From contig ONQO01000007.1 of the NCBI GenBank assembly GCA_900319995.1, positions 1 to 64,000 on the forward strand: DNA of 64,000 nucleotides, given 5' to 3'. Positions 1 through 9,768 of the stretch are shown in pieces (position 1 is the first letter of the stretch; each line of letters begins with the position of its first letter). The stretch comes from an uncultured Bacteroidales bacterium (lineage in GTDB: Bacteria; Bacteroidota; Bacteroidia; Bacteroidales; Paludibacteraceae). The translations under genes were made by a program, and so were the position numbers. The notes beneath the pieces were generated by a model. That model made no database searches. It was not told where the DNA came from and saw nothing but the letters and a program-made list of their open reading frames with translations.

Positions 1-25
1 AAATGACCAAATAGTAAATAATTTT

Positions 26-2743
26 ATGGCTATCAAACTAATAAAAGCTTGTAAGGAATTAAATATCGGAATGGCGACTCTCACCGCGTGGTGTGAGAAA
101 AACGGTCATCCTATCGAGTCCGATCCTAATGTGCGTATAGACGACGACCTCTACCTTCTTCTTGCCAAAGAGTTCAACAAAGACATGGCCACGAAGATAG
201 AGGCGGACCGTCAAGCGGCGGCTCGTCAGGCTCGTGAAGAGGAGGAGCGCAAAGCGGCAGAGGCTGCCAAGCGTGCTAAAGAAGAGGCAGAGGCGGCTCG
301 TGCAGCGGCAGAAAAAGCCCGTCGTGAGGAGGCAGCGCGTCAGGCTCGTGAAGAGGAGGAACGCAAAGCGGCTGAGGCTGCCAAGCGTGCTAAAGAAGAG
401 GAGGAGGCGGCTCGTGCGGCTGCTCAAAAGGCAGCTCAAAAGGCAGCTCAAAAGGCAAAGAAAGAGGAGCCAAACAAACAGGCTGTCTCTAACCAACAAA
501 CCGCCGTAGAAACGTCGAAGCCCAAACCCGAAAACAAAAAACCGGAGATCTTCACGCTGGGCAAACCCCAACTGAAACATGCGCCGAAAGTGATCGGTCA
601 AATAGACCTTGACGCGATAGATACCTCCACTCGTCCTGCCAAGAAGACCAAAGAGCAGAAACGCAAGGAACGCGAGGCCCGCCAACAGGCTCAACAAGCC
701 CAACAGGCACAACAGCAGGCTGCTGCAGCGGAACGTCGGAAACGTGAGCGTATCAAGAATAACGCCGCCAAAGTAGATCCGAACGACAAACGTAACCAAG
801 CCGGCAAGAAGAACAAAAAGAACCAACCTCGTGAAGCCACACAAGAGGAGGTGGAACGCGCACTCAAAGAGACCCTCAACCGTCTCTCACAGAAACAAAA
901 CAAGAGTAATACCTCCAAATACAAACGTGAGCGCCGCGAACAGGAACGTGAGAAACATGAACTCGAACGCATGGAGGCACAGGAGCAATCCAAAGTGCTC
1001 AAACTGACAGAGTTCGTTACCGCCAATGACCTTGCGGTGATGATGAACGTGCCGGTCAACAAGATTATCGGTACATGTATGTCTCTCGGTCTTTTCGTCT
1101 CCATCAACCAACGTCTGGACGCCGAGACCATCAATCTCGTAGCCGAAGAGTTCGGATTCCAAACAGAATATGTGGCAGCCCATGTGGTGGAGGAAATCAA
1201 TGCGGACGAGGTGGTTAACGAAGAAGACATAGAGCCCCGTTGCCCGATTATCACCGTCATGGGACACGTTGACCACGGTAAGACCTCTCTGCTCGACCAT
1301 ATCCGAAACGCGAATGTGATCGCCGGTGAGGCCGGTGGTATCACGCAACATATAGGTGCCTACAACGTGAAACTGAAAAACGGCCGTCATATCACTTTCC
1401 TTGATACCCCGGGTCACGCTGCTTTTACCGCCATGCGTGCACGCGGAGCGAAAGTGACCGATATAGCGATTATCATCATCGCCGCCGACGACGCAGTGAT
1501 GCCACAAACGGTAGAGGCTATCAACCACGCACAGGCAGCCGGAGTGCCCATGGTCTTCGCTATCAACAAAGTCGATAAACCCGGCGCTAATCCGGACAAG
1601 ATACGCGAACAACTGTCCAACATGAATATCCTCGTCGAGGACTGGGGAGGTAAGTACCAGTGTCAGGAGATCTCTGCGAAGAAAGGAACAGGCGTATTCG
1701 AATTGCTGGAAAAAGTGTTGCTTGAAGCGGATATGCTGGACTTGAAAGCTAATCCTAAACGGCGTGCCAAAGGTTCGGTTATCGAGTCTTCTTTGGACAA
1801 GGGTAGGGGTTATGTGGCGACGCTGCTGGTTCAGGACGGTACGTTACATATGGGCGATATCGTTCTTGCGGGTACGTTCCACGGCCGTATCAAAGCCATG
1901 TTCAATGAGCGCGGTCAGAAAATCACCGAGGTTCATCCCGGTGAACCATGCTCCATCCTCGGTCTCAACGGAGCACCGCAAGCCGGTGACGAGTTTAACG
2001 TACTGCCAACGGAACAGGAGGCACGTGAGATAGCCAACAAACGTGAGCAGTTACAACGCGAACAATCCATCCGGACCAAGAAACACGTAGGTTTGGAGGA
2101 AATAGGCCGCCGTCTCGCTATCGGCGACTTCAAGGAACTCAATATCATCGTCAAAGCGGATGTGGACGGCTCGGTAGAGGCTATCAAAGACAGTCTGATC
2201 AAACTATCGACGGAGAACATCCAAGTCAACGTCATCCACGGAGCCGTAGGTGCTATCAGCGACAGCGATGTGATGTTGGCGGCGGCATCCGATGCGATTA
2301 TCGTCGGTTTCAATGTCCGTCCTACAGGCACAGCACGCAAGATGGCTGATACCGAAGAAGTGGATATCCGAATCTATTCGATTATCTACGACGCTATCAA
2401 TGAGGTGAAAGCGGCAATGGAGGGTATGCTTGCCCCGGAGGTAAAAGAAGAAGTGACGGCAACGCTGGAAGTGTTGCAGACTTTCCATATCTCCAAAGTG
2501 GGCACCATCGCCGGCTGTATCGTCCGCGAAGGCAAGATCAAACGAGGCAACAAAGTACGCGTCATTCGAGACGGTATAGTAATCAAAACAGCCGATTTGG
2601 CATCGCTCAAGCATGTCAAAGATGATATCAAAGAAGCCGGTGTCAATACCGAATGCGGTTTGAGCCTCAAGGCGTACGACGACCTCAAAGAAGGGGATGT
2701 ACTGGAGGCATTCGAGGAGGTAGAAGTAGCAAAGACATTGTAA
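26..2743 (+). CDS. infB: Translation initiation factor IF-2
   Basis: GTPase that places initiator tRNA on the 30S subunit and promotes 50S joining. At 905 residues it is full length. The N-terminal third (about 50-330) is a charged Ala/Glu/Arg/Lys-rich linker that is probably helical. Next come an IF2_N-like segment near 325-380 and the G domain from about 412, with GHVDHGKT (G1), DTPGH (G3), NKVD (G4) and SAK (G5). The beta-barrel and C-terminal domains that bind fMet-tRNA follow. The linker holds a 114-bp direct duplication (copies begin at 224 and 338) and a 12-bp triplet repeat encoding AQKA (421-456). The ATG at 26 is the only plausible start. The lipoprotein gene follows 19 bp downstream and may be cotranscribed. 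Identification is secure. Confidence 0.98.
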   Translation: MAIKLIKACKELNIGMATLTAWCEKNGHPIESDPNVRIDDDLYLLLAKEFNKDMATKIEADRQAAARQAREEEERKAAEAAKRAKEEAEAARAAAEKARREEAARQAREEEERKAAEAAKRAKEEEEAARAAAQKAAQKAAQKAKKEEPNKQAVSNQQTAVETSKPKPENKKPEIFTLGKPQLKHAPKVIGQIDLDAIDTSTRPAKKTKEQKRKEREARQQAQQAQQAQQQAAAAERRKRERIKNNAAKVDPNDKRNQAGKKNKKNQPREATQEEVERALKETLNRLSQKQNKSNTSKYKRERREQEREKHELERMEAQEQSKVLKLTEFVTANDLAVMMNVPVNKIIGTCMSLGLFVSINQRLDAETINLVAEEFGFQTEYVAAHVVEEINADEVVNEEDIEPRCPIITVMGHVDHGKTSLLDHIRNANVIAGEAGGITQHIGAYNVKLKNGRHITFLDTPGHAAFTAMRARGAKVTDIAIIIIAADDAVMPQTVEAINHAQAAGVPMVFAINKVDKPGANPDKIREQLSNMNILVEDWGGKYQCQEISAKKGTGVFELLEKVLLEADMLDLKANPKRRAKGSVIESSLDKGRGYVATLLVQDGTLHMGDIVLAGTFHGRIKAMFNERGQKITEVHPGEPCSILGLNGAPQAGDEFNVLPTEQEAREIANKREQLQREQSIRTKKHVGLEEIGRRLAIGDFKELNIIVKADVDGSVEAIKDSLIKLSTENIQVNVIHGAVGAISDSDVMLAAASDAIIVGFNVRPTGTARKMADTEEVDIRIYSIIYDAINEVKAAMEGMLAPEVKEEVTATLEVLQTFHISKVGTIAGCIVREGKIKRGNKVRVIRDGIVIKTADLASLKHVKDDIKEAGVNTECGLSLKAYDDLKEGDVLEAFEEVEVAKTL

Positions 2744-2762
2744 ATACAAAAACGTGAATATA

Positions 2763-2812
2763 ATGAAAAAGTTAACATTATTAGCCTTATCGGCTGTCAT
2801 TTTGACCAGCTG
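2763..2812 (+). other. Lipoprotein signal peptide and lipobox of the 2763-4325 protein
   Basis: The encoded segment has lysines at residues 2-3, a hydrophobic core, and LTSC as the lipobox with Cys near residue 17. This predicts cleavage by signal peptidase II and lipid modification. No Asp retention signal follows the Cys. Confidence 0.75.
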
Positions 2813-4325
2813 TTGGACCACCATCCGTACGGTGGCTCCGACGGTTGAACCGGTCGTACCTGTACAAACCGTTTATACCACGACGGTGACCACTCCGGCT
2901 CCTAAGACCACAACAGTCAAGACTGTTACAGTGACGAACTACAATGCCGATATGTCGTTCTATCTGGACTTGAATGCCGTTGCTGCGGCTTTTGCAGAGT
3001 CACATTCTATACAGGATTTCGAGGAACTTCTTAATTCAAGCCGTTATATGATTAACAACCTGGATCTTAATCGTGACGGATGGATTGATTACTTACGCGT
3101 AATAGAGACTTGTAACGGCTATTATCATGCGTTGCTGATTCAGGCATGTTTGGCTCCGGGCGTCTTCCAGGACGTAGCTACACTGGTTGCAGAACGCCGT
3201 CCGGATGTATTGTACGTAGAGGTCATCGGTGACAGATACCTGTACGGCTACAACTATATCGTTCGTCCGGTGTTTGTCAAACGTCCACCTCTCTGGGATA
3301 TCTACGGAAGACCTGTATATACCGCATGGTCGTCTCCGTATTACTACGGCCATTTCCCGTCGTATTACACCCAGCCGAAACCGATTTATCTGAATCACTA
3401 TCAGGCCTATGTGACGACCTACATGACGAACCATCATTACTGTCATCACTGCGATTATCCTTCACAGCCGTACTACAGTGGTTATACATCGATGACCAAG
3501 CCACATACACGAAACGACTATTACCGTGATCATCCGAGCGAATCGTTCGATAATCGTGTGACCCGTACGATAGGGACCACCAAAACCGGCGGTGTCTCTG
3601 TGCGCAACACAGGTCAACTACGCAATGCTGTAACGGCTGAGACAAATAAATCGGCTTCCAAGACAGAATCGTCTTCTTCAAGCAGTTCATCCAGAGGTAC
3701 GAGTACTGTATCCGCCAGCACAGGCAACAGTTCAGCGTCGGGTAACACCCGTGGATCCGGTTCGTCCAGTTCGACATCCACTTCGGTAAGAGGCGGCAAT
3801 TCGGCTTCTAATTCACCGTCCGGTAACAGCAATGCGGGTAAGACAGAATCGTCTTCTTCAAGCAGTTCATCCAGAGGTACAAGTACTGTTTCCGCCAGCA
3901 CAGGCAACAGTTCAGCGTCTGGTTCAAGCACTTCTGCCAACAGGGGAACGGGTTCTTCTGTACGTTCGACAGATACGAAGTCGAGTACGAAGAAACCGGA
4001 GTCAACAAAGACCCAGACCACCCAAACAACCAAGCGTCAGCCCACCACGTCAGTGAACACGCGTGTCAATAAAAGCGGCACAACCCGTACGACGATTAAG
4101 ACAACCGACAGTACAGGTCGTACCTCTACCATAAAAAGAGAGAGTTCGAATAATTCTAACCGCTCTACGGGTACCTCGACGCGGTCAAGTAGTACCTCGA
4201 CGCGGTCAAGTAGTACCTCGACGCGCTCAAGTAGTACCTCGACGCGCTCAAGTAGTACATCGACTAGATCCTCTCAAGGTCCTTCGACGGAATCCAGCCC
4301 TCGTTCGGACCGACGTGGACGTTAA
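2763..4325 (+). CDS. Lipoprotein with Ser/Thr-rich repetitive tail
   Basis: The N terminus is a lipoprotein signal ending in the lipobox LTSC, so the mature protein is probably lipid-anchored in the envelope. The ATG at 2763 gives the typical MKK start; a GTG nine bases upstream is less likely. Residues about 50-230 form a conserved-looking domain rich in Tyr, His and Pro with a DLNRDGWIDYLRV segment that recalls a calcium-binding loop; I do not recognise the family. From about residue 290 the protein is low-complexity Ser/Thr/Gly. A segment of about 80 bp is duplicated exactly 180 bp apart (near 3660 and 3840), and a 21-bp unit encoding STRSSST runs five times near 4168-4270. The last 62 bp overlap the 3' end of batE on the opposite strand. 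Function unknown; surface exposure or O-glycosylation of the tail is conceivable. Confidence 0.85.
   Translation: MKKLTLLALSAVILTSCWTTIRTVAPTVEPVVPVQTVYTTTVTTPAPKTTTVKTVTVTNYNADMSFYLDLNAVAAAFAESHSIQDFEELLNSSRYMINNLDLNRDGWIDYLRVIETCNGYYHALLIQACLAPGVFQDVATLVAERRPDVLYVEVIGDRYLYGYNYIVRPVFVKRPPLWDIYGRPVYTAWSSPYYYGHFPSYYTQPKPIYLNHYQAYVTTYMTNHHYCHHCDYPSQPYYSGYTSMTKPHTRNDYYRDHPSESFDNRVTRTIGTTKTGGVSVRNTGQLRNAVTAETNKSASKTESSSSSSSSRGTSTVSASTGNSSASGNTRGSGSSSSTSTSVRGGNSASNSPSGNSNAGKTESSSSSSSSRGTSTVSASTGNSSASGSSTSANRGTGSSVRSTDTKSSTKKPESTKTQTTQTTKRQPTTSVNTRVNKSGTTRTTIKTTDSTGRTSTIKRESSNNSNRSTGTSTRSSSTSTRSSSTSTRSSSTSTRSSSTSTRSSQGPSTESSPRSDRRGR
4165..4275 (+). repeat. 21-bp tandem repeat coding for STRSSST
   Basis: About five copies of a 21-bp unit (ACGCGGTCAAGTAGTACCTCG and close variants) lie in frame in the tail of the lipoprotein gene. 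They drift to ACATCGACTAGATCC at the end, where the CTAG also supplies the stop codon of batE on the other strand. Copy-number change stays in frame, so it would alter tail length only. Confidence 0.85.
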
Positions 4326-5046
4326 CCCAATTGCCAAGCACCTCACGAATGGTCACCTTGGTGCCCTCGTGAAGTGTGAAAAGGTCGGTTCCTGAACGGT
4401 CAGGCGAAGACTTGGCATTGACAATACCCTGTGTGATGATAGCTTCATTGCGCAGGGTATCTCTTTTATGCAGAGACCCCGCGTTCAGCCCTGCTACGAT
4501 ACAGAAAAGGAGAGCCAACCAACCAATATGGAATGCAGTCTTTCGAACCCATATCTCGCGTGACAACAGGAAAAACAATATGCCCGTCAAGAACAAGACA
4601 AAGAAACAGATGGATAGAATCGTCCAACTATGTTCGCTGAGCGTGTTACGGACGGATTTGACCCACGTGGAGAGGAAAAAATCGTGCTCAACGATATTGT
4701 CCGTAATCCGGCTTTGTGCAAAGGCGAGATTGAATTTGGCATCCTTGTGCCCCGGTTCGAGACGAAGTGCACGTTCATAGTTGAGAATGGACTTGGCTAA
4801 TTCTCCTTGCTTGAAATAAGCGTTTCCGGCGTTGTAATACAACGTAGCACAAGGGGCATCGCTTAGCAATGTCTCGTAAGCCTCGGCTGCCTCGGCATAA
4901 TTGCCCGCCGCATAGGCTTCGTTAGCCTCCTCAAAAGAAGTTTGGGCATAACTATTGAGGCATAGTAAGAACAGAAACAATGCCGTTATTCCCCTGCTCA
5001 GGAACAGGGATGTGGAGTTTTTGGTTTTTGTGTTGCTGACTATCAT
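4264..5046 (-). CDS. batE: BatE: TPR and SH3-like membrane protein of the aerotolerance operon
   Basis: This is the last gene of the Bat operon. The 260-residue protein has an N-terminal signal or anchor (about 17-35), a TPR block (about 36-110, with EANEAYAAGNYAEAAEAYE), two central membrane segments (near 145-160 and 172-190) and a C-terminal bacterial SH3-like domain ending WVNVHVGPNEGWIPSKD. TPR plus SH3 is the usual BatE make-up. Its ATG overlaps the batD stop (ATGA), so translation is probably coupled. In the family, Bat proteins form an envelope complex linked to oxygen tolerance in Bacteroides fragilis; the molecular role is not settled. The 3' end overlaps the convergent lipoprotein gene by 62 bp. 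Confidence 0.9.
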   Translation of the reverse strand: MIVSNTKTKNSTSLFLSRGITALFLFLLCLNSYAQTSFEEANEAYAAGNYAEAAEAYETLLSDAPCATLYYNAGNAYFKQGELAKSILNYERALRLEPGHKDAKFNLAFAQSRITDNIVEHDFFLSTWVKSVRNTLSEHSWTILSICFFVLFLTGILFFLLSREIWVRKTAFHIGWLALLFCIVAGLNAGSLHKRDTLRNEAIITQGIVNAKSSPDRSGTDLFTLHEGTKVTIREVLGNWVNVHVGPNEGWIPSKDLERI

Positions 5047-6884
5047 ATTCGTTGGTTTTCGAGGTTGTTAATCAATTCTGTTGTAGCCCGATAGAGGTCC
5101 TCCATCGCATGGTCGGTACTGGGCGCATAACGCGCAAATTCAGCGGTGGAGAGTACATTCTTGACCTCCGCTATCAGTTGTTCGCTGATACCTTTCTGCT
5201 GTAAGATAGACGCGATGTTGTCCTTGTTCAATTCAGCTGTAGGTATAGATAGCCGGTCGCTGAGGTATAGCCATGCAGCCCGCTCAATCGCACTATAGAA
5301 AAGATCTTTGTCGTTGGCTTTCAATGCAGCACGAGCCGCTTTGAGACGTTTTTGCGCGGTCTTGTTGGCATGTTTGTAACGGACACGAGCCAAGTCGGCG
5401 TTTTCCTTAATCCGTTTGCGCAGAACAATCAGCAGAATCACGGAAATGCCCAACGGGAAGAGGAAGCACAACCAGAACTCGGCGCTCCCGTACTCGACAA
5501 GAGACGCGTTGCGCTTTCCTGTTTTCGGGGTTTTGGTATCAATATATCGAATGTCTGAACCAAGCTGTTTGATGTCCTCTTTCCGGGTGTAACTGACCAT
5601 CGTCGGTTGGGTGGAAGAGGTGGATGTTTCTCCGGCTCCACGTCTGACAGTAACGGTATATTCCGGAGAGGAGAGTTTCTTGTAGGTGTTCTCGTTGACA
5701 TCGAAATAACTGAAGGTAATTGGCGGAATGGTATATTCTCCGGCATTGCGTGCGATGACCGGATATTCAATGGTTTTGGAGCCTTTGAAACCGCTTTTGG
5801 AGATGTTGAAATTGTTCTTTACCTGCGGATCGTAGGCTTCGAATCCTTCGGGCCAATCAATGGAGGGCGTCTTAATCAGTTTCATGTTCCCCTCTCCGGA
5901 AATAGTCAGTTTGATAGTAAAGGCATCGTTGACCGTCAAGTCTGTTTTGGAGATGGAGGGTGTGAGAGTGAAACTACCCACACCACCGGAGTATCCGGCG
6001 AGTTTGCCGTTGGGCAACGGGTCCACATGAATCGTTATACCTTGCGCAGTAACTCCTTTGGGTACGTTGGTATAGGAGTCGAAATAGTCATCAAAGATGC
6101 TACGGAAACGTTGTTGTACACGTACCTGAGTCATAAATTCAAAGTGAGCCGGCTCAATCTGTATATCTCCGGAACGTTGCGGAAACAGAACAAAACGGTA
6201 CAGTTCAGCGGTCTGATAGTTGCGGCCATTGTAGTTCTCCAGTTGTGCCTGAAGGTTCGTTTGCTCTATTTCCTGTTTCAGGAATCCTGTAAACTCGGGC
6301 AGTTTGATATTGTTGGTGATTTGCAGACCTTCCACATTCACAAAATACAGTTTATAGGTCAGCGCCAACGCTTCCTGTTCATGTACACGTGTTTTGGACA
6401 CAATCGTACGGACAAATATATCGCCATTGGCTCCGGCACTTTGTCCGCTTGGAGTGTTCGTGTTGCTTTGTCCGCCTTGTGCGGAAGATTGCTGTGGTTC
6501 TTTGTCTTCCGGAAGTACTTCGATACGTACGCCGTTCGATTGGTACTCCTTGCCGTTCACTTTGATGGACGCGGGTTGGATCGTATATGTACCGGCACGT
6601 TGCGCCATGAGCGTGAAGGTGTACGTTTGTTCAAACGTGGAGGTGTGTTGTCCGTTGACAAATGAGGAACTGGATCGTGTCGAAGTGTATGGACCCGCCA
6701 AATGGTCGAAGTTAGTAAACTCCGGTGCGCGCAAATCCCGACCGTTCTGATTGACGGAGTAGGTCAGTTGGAAGGGCCTTCCGGCAATGACTTGATTCGG
6801 AGCTTGTGCTTTGAAAACCACGTCATCGGCATACGCGCTCAACGCGATGCCGACGAATAAAACAAAGGATAGTATCTTTTTCAT
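5043..6884 (-). CDS. batD: BatD: large periplasmic/membrane protein of the Bat operon
   Basis: The 613-residue product has a signal peptide (1-20), a long beta-rich periplasmic region typical of BatD (about 25-460), one membrane segment at about 473-490 followed by basic residues, and a charged helical cytoplasmic tail. BatD sits with BatA and BatB in the envelope. The sequence shows repeated Ig-like stretches with Tyr-Thr-Phe strands, matching the BatD family. One base separates its start from the batB-batC stop and it overlaps batE by four bases, so the genes are tightly coupled. The stretch near residue 130-150 is a Gln/Ser/Asn-rich linker. No catalytic residues are expected. Confidence 0.92.
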   Translation of the reverse strand: MKKILSFVLFVGIALSAYADDVVFKAQAPNQVIAGRPFQLTYSVNQNGRDLRAPEFTNFDHLAGPYTSTRSSSSFVNGQHTSTFEQTYTFTLMAQRAGTYTIQPASIKVNGKEYQSNGVRIEVLPEDKEPQQSSAQGGQSNTNTPSGQSAGANGDIFVRTIVSKTRVHEQEALALTYKLYFVNVEGLQITNNIKLPEFTGFLKQEIEQTNLQAQLENYNGRNYQTAELYRFVLFPQRSGDIQIEPAHFEFMTQVRVQQRFRSIFDDYFDSYTNVPKGVTAQGITIHVDPLPNGKLAGYSGGVGSFTLTPSISKTDLTVNDAFTIKLTISGEGNMKLIKTPSIDWPEGFEAYDPQVKNNFNISKSGFKGSKTIEYPVIARNAGEYTIPPITFSYFDVNENTYKKLSSPEYTVTVRRGAGETSTSSTQPTMVSYTRKEDIKQLGSDIRYIDTKTPKTGKRNASLVEYGSAEFWLCFLFPLGISVILLIVLRKRIKENADLARVRYKHANKTAQKRLKAARAALKANDKDLFYSAIERAAWLYLSDRLSIPTAELNKDNIASILQQKGISEQLIAEVKNVLSTAEFARYAPSTDHAMEDLYRATTELINNLENQRI

Positions 6885-6885
6885 A

Positions 6886-8592
6886 TTACCAGTTTTTCTC
6901 TAATGGTCGTTTCTGTCCTTGGGGTTGTTGCGGACGTTGTTCGTCCTGTTCAAGAGCTTGTAGGATTTGTTCAGCCGTTTCTTTGTCCATTTGCTGTTCT
7001 TCCTGTTGTTCTTCTTGTTGTTGCTGTTGCTGTTGCTGTTGTTGCTGCTCGTCTTTTTTCTCCTCCTGTTGACCTCCACCTCCTCCGGCAGAACTGCTGG
7101 AACTCATACTTTTCAGTTTGGCGAGATTAAGCCTTGCTTCTTCGTCTTTCGGGTTTCTGCGCAGCGCCTCTTTGTACGCCTCCGCAGCGCTTTTATTGTC
7201 TCCTAAGGCATAAAAACTATTGCCGGCGTTGTACATCGCTTTTCCGTATCGAACGGAATCATTGCTATGATTTTCATTCGCCAACCTCGCTGCGCGTTGA
7301 AAGGCATTAATCGCTGTTTGGTATTTGACGCTGTCAGTTATCGCAGAGTCTTTGCGGAGTTTCTCTGCTTGTCTGTACAAGGCGTTTCCGAGATTGTATT
7401 GCGCAGCGTAACTGTCTGAATTAATGTCCAATGCGCGGCGATAATCAACCTCTGCTCTATCGAACGAGGAGTCTCTGAACGAGGAATTGCCGCTCCGTAT
7501 GTCGTGTGACTCCCTTTGCGCAAAGGCTGTGGTGCCAATAGCAAGCAAAACGGCGATACATAAACTTCTTTCTCCAAACATATCCAATCGGCTGAGAACT
7601 TTGTTTTTACGGTTAAAAATAAAGAAATCAATAATGAGTAGCAGCACGGCAATCAGCGCAAACGAAGCAAACTGTTCGTTGTAATCTTTGTAAGCCATAC
7701 CGCTGAACTTGGTGGTGTTGAGGTTCTCCAGTTCATTCTGGATAGTCCGGAGAGCCGTATTGGTATTGTCGCAATGAACATAGATACCTCCACCAGCCTC
7801 CGCTATTTGCATACACATCTCCTCGTTGAGTTTGCTGACGACGGGGTTTCCTTGCCGATCCTTGAGGTAAGAGTTCGTTGCAGGGTCGGGGATCGTGGTA
7901 CCTTCCGGTTTACCGATGCCCACTACGATCACGCGTATTCCTTCTTCCTGTGCTTTCTTCGCCGCGACAATCGCATCGTCTTCATGATTCTCTCCGTCGG
8001 TGATGATGATAATAGCTCGTCCGGCGTCCGACAGTTCCTTGTCAAAACAGTTGATACATTGCCCTATAGCCGCCCCGATAGCGGTTCCCTGCATACGGAT
8101 GAGATCCGGCGAGATGGCGTTGAGGAACATCTTCGCTGACGCATAATCGCTGGTGATAGGCAGTTGGACAAACGCCTCTCCAGCAAATACGACCAGCCCA
8201 ACGCGGTCATTGGCCATCTTGTCCACCAGTTTGCTAACCATTTGTTTGGCTCGTTCCAGACGGTCCGGCTCTACGTCTTGCGCCAACATCGAGTTGGAAA
8301 TATCCAACGCGATCACCGCTTCAAAGCCGTGCTGGTCCTCCTCGGTCTCTTCAACGCCGAACTGAGGACGAGCCGCCGCGATAATCAGCAGGGTCAACGC
8401 CGTCAAGAGAATAGCGAACTTGACGTTCGGACGAACACGACTCGCGTTGGGCATTAATTGGGACATTAACTCCGGGTCGCCGAATTCCTCCAACTGACGA
8501 CGTTTATAGCGTGTATAGATGAAATATGTTGCTGCCAAAACCGGAATACTGAAAAGCAGCCACAAGAATTCTATATTTGCAAATCTGAACAT
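6886..8592 (-). CDS. batB: Fused BatB-BatC: von Willebrand A domain plus TPR protein
   Basis: Residues 1-330 match BatB: N-terminal membrane segments (near 8-25 and 56-74), a VWA domain with the metal-binding MIDAS motif DISNS near residue 95 and a later ITDGE, and a second membrane segment near 305-325. After about residue 340 the protein becomes a BatC-like TPR region with a second hydrophobic segment, repeated YNLGNALYRQ and YNAGNSFYALG helices, and a Gln/Glu-rich tail (about 500-560). In many Bacteroidota batB and batC are separate genes; here one frame joins them with no sign of a frameshift artefact. The poly-Gln part is coded by CTG/TTG-type triplet runs near 7010-7045 on the plus strand. 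Role as for the operon: envelope complex for oxidative stress tolerance. Confidence 0.9.
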   Translation of the reverse strand: MFRFANIEFLWLLFSIPVLAATYFIYTRYKRRQLEEFGDPELMSQLMPNASRVRPNVKFAILLTALTLLIIAAARPQFGVEETEEDQHGFEAVIALDISNSMLAQDVEPDRLERAKQMVSKLVDKMANDRVGLVVFAGEAFVQLPITSDYASAKMFLNAISPDLIRMQGTAIGAAIGQCINCFDKELSDAGRAIIIITDGENHEDDAIVAAKKAQEEGIRVIVVGIGKPEGTTIPDPATNSYLKDRQGNPVVSKLNEEMCMQIAEAGGGIYVHCDNTNTALRTIQNELENLNTTKFSGMAYKDYNEQFASFALIAVLLLIIDFFIFNRKNKVLSRLDMFGERSLCIAVLLAIGTTAFAQRESHDIRSGNSSFRDSSFDRAEVDYRRALDINSDSYAAQYNLGNALYRQAEKLRKDSAITDSVKYQTAINAFQRAARLANENHSNDSVRYGKAMYNAGNSFYALGDNKSAAEAYKEALRRNPKDEEARLNLAKLKSMSSSSSAGGGGGQQEEKKDEQQQQQQQQQQQEEQQEEQQMDKETAEQILQALEQDEQRPQQPQGQKRPLEKNW

Positions 8593-8755
8593 AATACCAT
8601 TTATTATTTAGTCATTTTCTCATTTTCTCATTTGGATATTTTCGCATTTTGTTATCAGGTAAACGAGCTATAAAGAGCCAATAACAAAACCTCGTTAAAA
8701 GCAGGTTAAAACCTCGTTAAAAGGTCATTCCGCCTTTTTACCATTCATTTTACCC
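8593..8755. other. Spacer between batB-batC and batA carrying two repeat types
   Basis: This 163-bp gap interrupts an otherwise tight operon. It holds a short 8-bp repeat (CATTTTCT twice plus a decayed copy, near 8624-8645) and an 11-bp array at 8689-8732. I see no promoter of the TTG-N20-TAnnTTTG type and no hairpin terminator. Confidence 0.7.
8689..8732 (+). repeat. 11-bp tandem array A (ACCTCGTTAAA family)
   Basis: Four consecutive 11-bp units: ACCTCGTTAAA, AGCAGGTTAAA, ACCTCGTTAAA and AGGTCATTCCG (decayed). Spacing is exactly 11 bp. The same unit family appears at 26245-26277, 31732-31775 and 39542-39585, always between genes. Confidence 0.85.
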
Positions 8756-9748
8756 TTAATTGCTTATTGTTCGTAGCACAAAATACCTGAGAATCAGTTC
8801 CAAAATCAAACATGCGAGCGCGGCGTACAGGAAAGGCATCCAGTTCTCCTGGTGGTTGCGGCTATACTCGCGAACACGCAGTTTGGTCTTCTCCAACTGG
8901 TCAATCTCTGCATAGACGGACTCCAGACTGCTATTGTCTTTCGCGCGGAAATATTGGCCGTCTGTTGTCTCGGCGATACGGCGAAGTGTAGTCTCGTCAA
9001 ATTCGGAATCTATTGTAGTGTATTGTACGCCGTAAGGGGTCTGGTAAGGAACGCGTGCTTGTTCGTAACTTCCGACGCCGATGGTATATACGCGAATACC
9101 AAATGTCTTCGCTATTTCGGCGGCTGTCATAGGGTCAATGTCGCCGCGGTTGTTACTACCATCGGTCAGCAGAATAATCACTTTCGATTTGGTCTCGCTG
9201 TCTTTCATTCTGTTCACCGCGTTGGCGAGTCCCAAACCGATGGCGGTTCCATCTTCGATTGTACCAAACTCAACGGAACGGATGAGGTTGACCAATACGT
9301 TCTGATCGGTGGTCAGCGGACATTGGGTAAAACTCTCTCCGGCAAATACGACCAAGCCGATTTGGTCGTTGGGACGATCCTTGACGAAGTTTGCGGCAAC
9401 CTCTTTGGCGGCTTCCAGACGGTTGGGTTTGAAGTCCTCAGCCAACATCGTGCCGGACACGTCAAGCGCCATCATAATGTCTATTCCTTCCGTCGATTCT
9501 TCTCGTGAACCAACGCTTGACAACTGAGGACGAGCTAAGGCGATACTGATCAGGCAGATCGCAGCAAAGCGTAGTATAAACGGCAGATGTAACAGCCATA
9601 CGCGGAAGGGCTTGGGCTGTCTGTCCAGTGTGCTCGTATCGCTCAAACGTAAACTTGCGTCCGATTTGCGCATTTCGTAGATGTACCATCCTGTCATGGG
9701 CAGCAACAGTAACATCAGAAACAAATATTCTGGATAAGCAAATGTCAT
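8756..9748 (-). CDS. batA: BatA: von Willebrand A domain membrane protein
   Basis: The 330-residue protein has two N-terminal membrane segments (about 5-22 and 55-75), a VWA domain (about 88-285) and a C-terminal membrane helix (about 305-323). The MIDAS motif is DVSGT near residue 93, with a later LLTDGSNNRGD loop. This is the standard BatA arrangement, with the VWA domain facing the periplasm or cytoplasm between the anchors. BatA and BatB are paralogues thought to interact with the MoxR ATPase system encoded upstream. The ATG at 9748 lies 20 bp after the preceding stop. Identification is firm; biochemical function is inferred from the family. Confidence 0.95.
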   Translation of the reverse strand: MTFAYPEYLFLMLLLLPMTGWYIYEMRKSDASLRLSDTSTLDRQPKPFRVWLLHLPFILRFAAICLISIALARPQLSSVGSREESTEGIDIMMALDVSGTMLAEDFKPNRLEAAKEVAANFVKDRPNDQIGLVVFAGESFTQCPLTTDQNVLVNLIRSVEFGTIEDGTAIGLGLANAVNRMKDSETKSKVIILLTDGSNNRGDIDPMTAAEIAKTFGIRVYTIGVGSYEQARVPYQTPYGVQYTTIDSEFDETTLRRIAETTDGQYFRAKDNSSLESVYAEIDQLEKTKLRVREYSRNHQENWMPFLYAALACLILELILRYFVLRTISN

Positions 9749-9768
9749 AATCTTAACAATTTAACCAT

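Noticed and set aside
59..1612. Long open frames on the minus strand across infB
   Set aside because: They are shadows of the Ala/Glu/Arg-rich coding strand; their translations are low-complexity Leu/Phe/Arg without family motifs, and infB is certain.
4165..4275. Regular 21-bp repeat, considered as a CRISPR-like array
   Set aside because: Units are contiguous without spacers, lie in frame in the lipoprotein gene and encode STRSSST.
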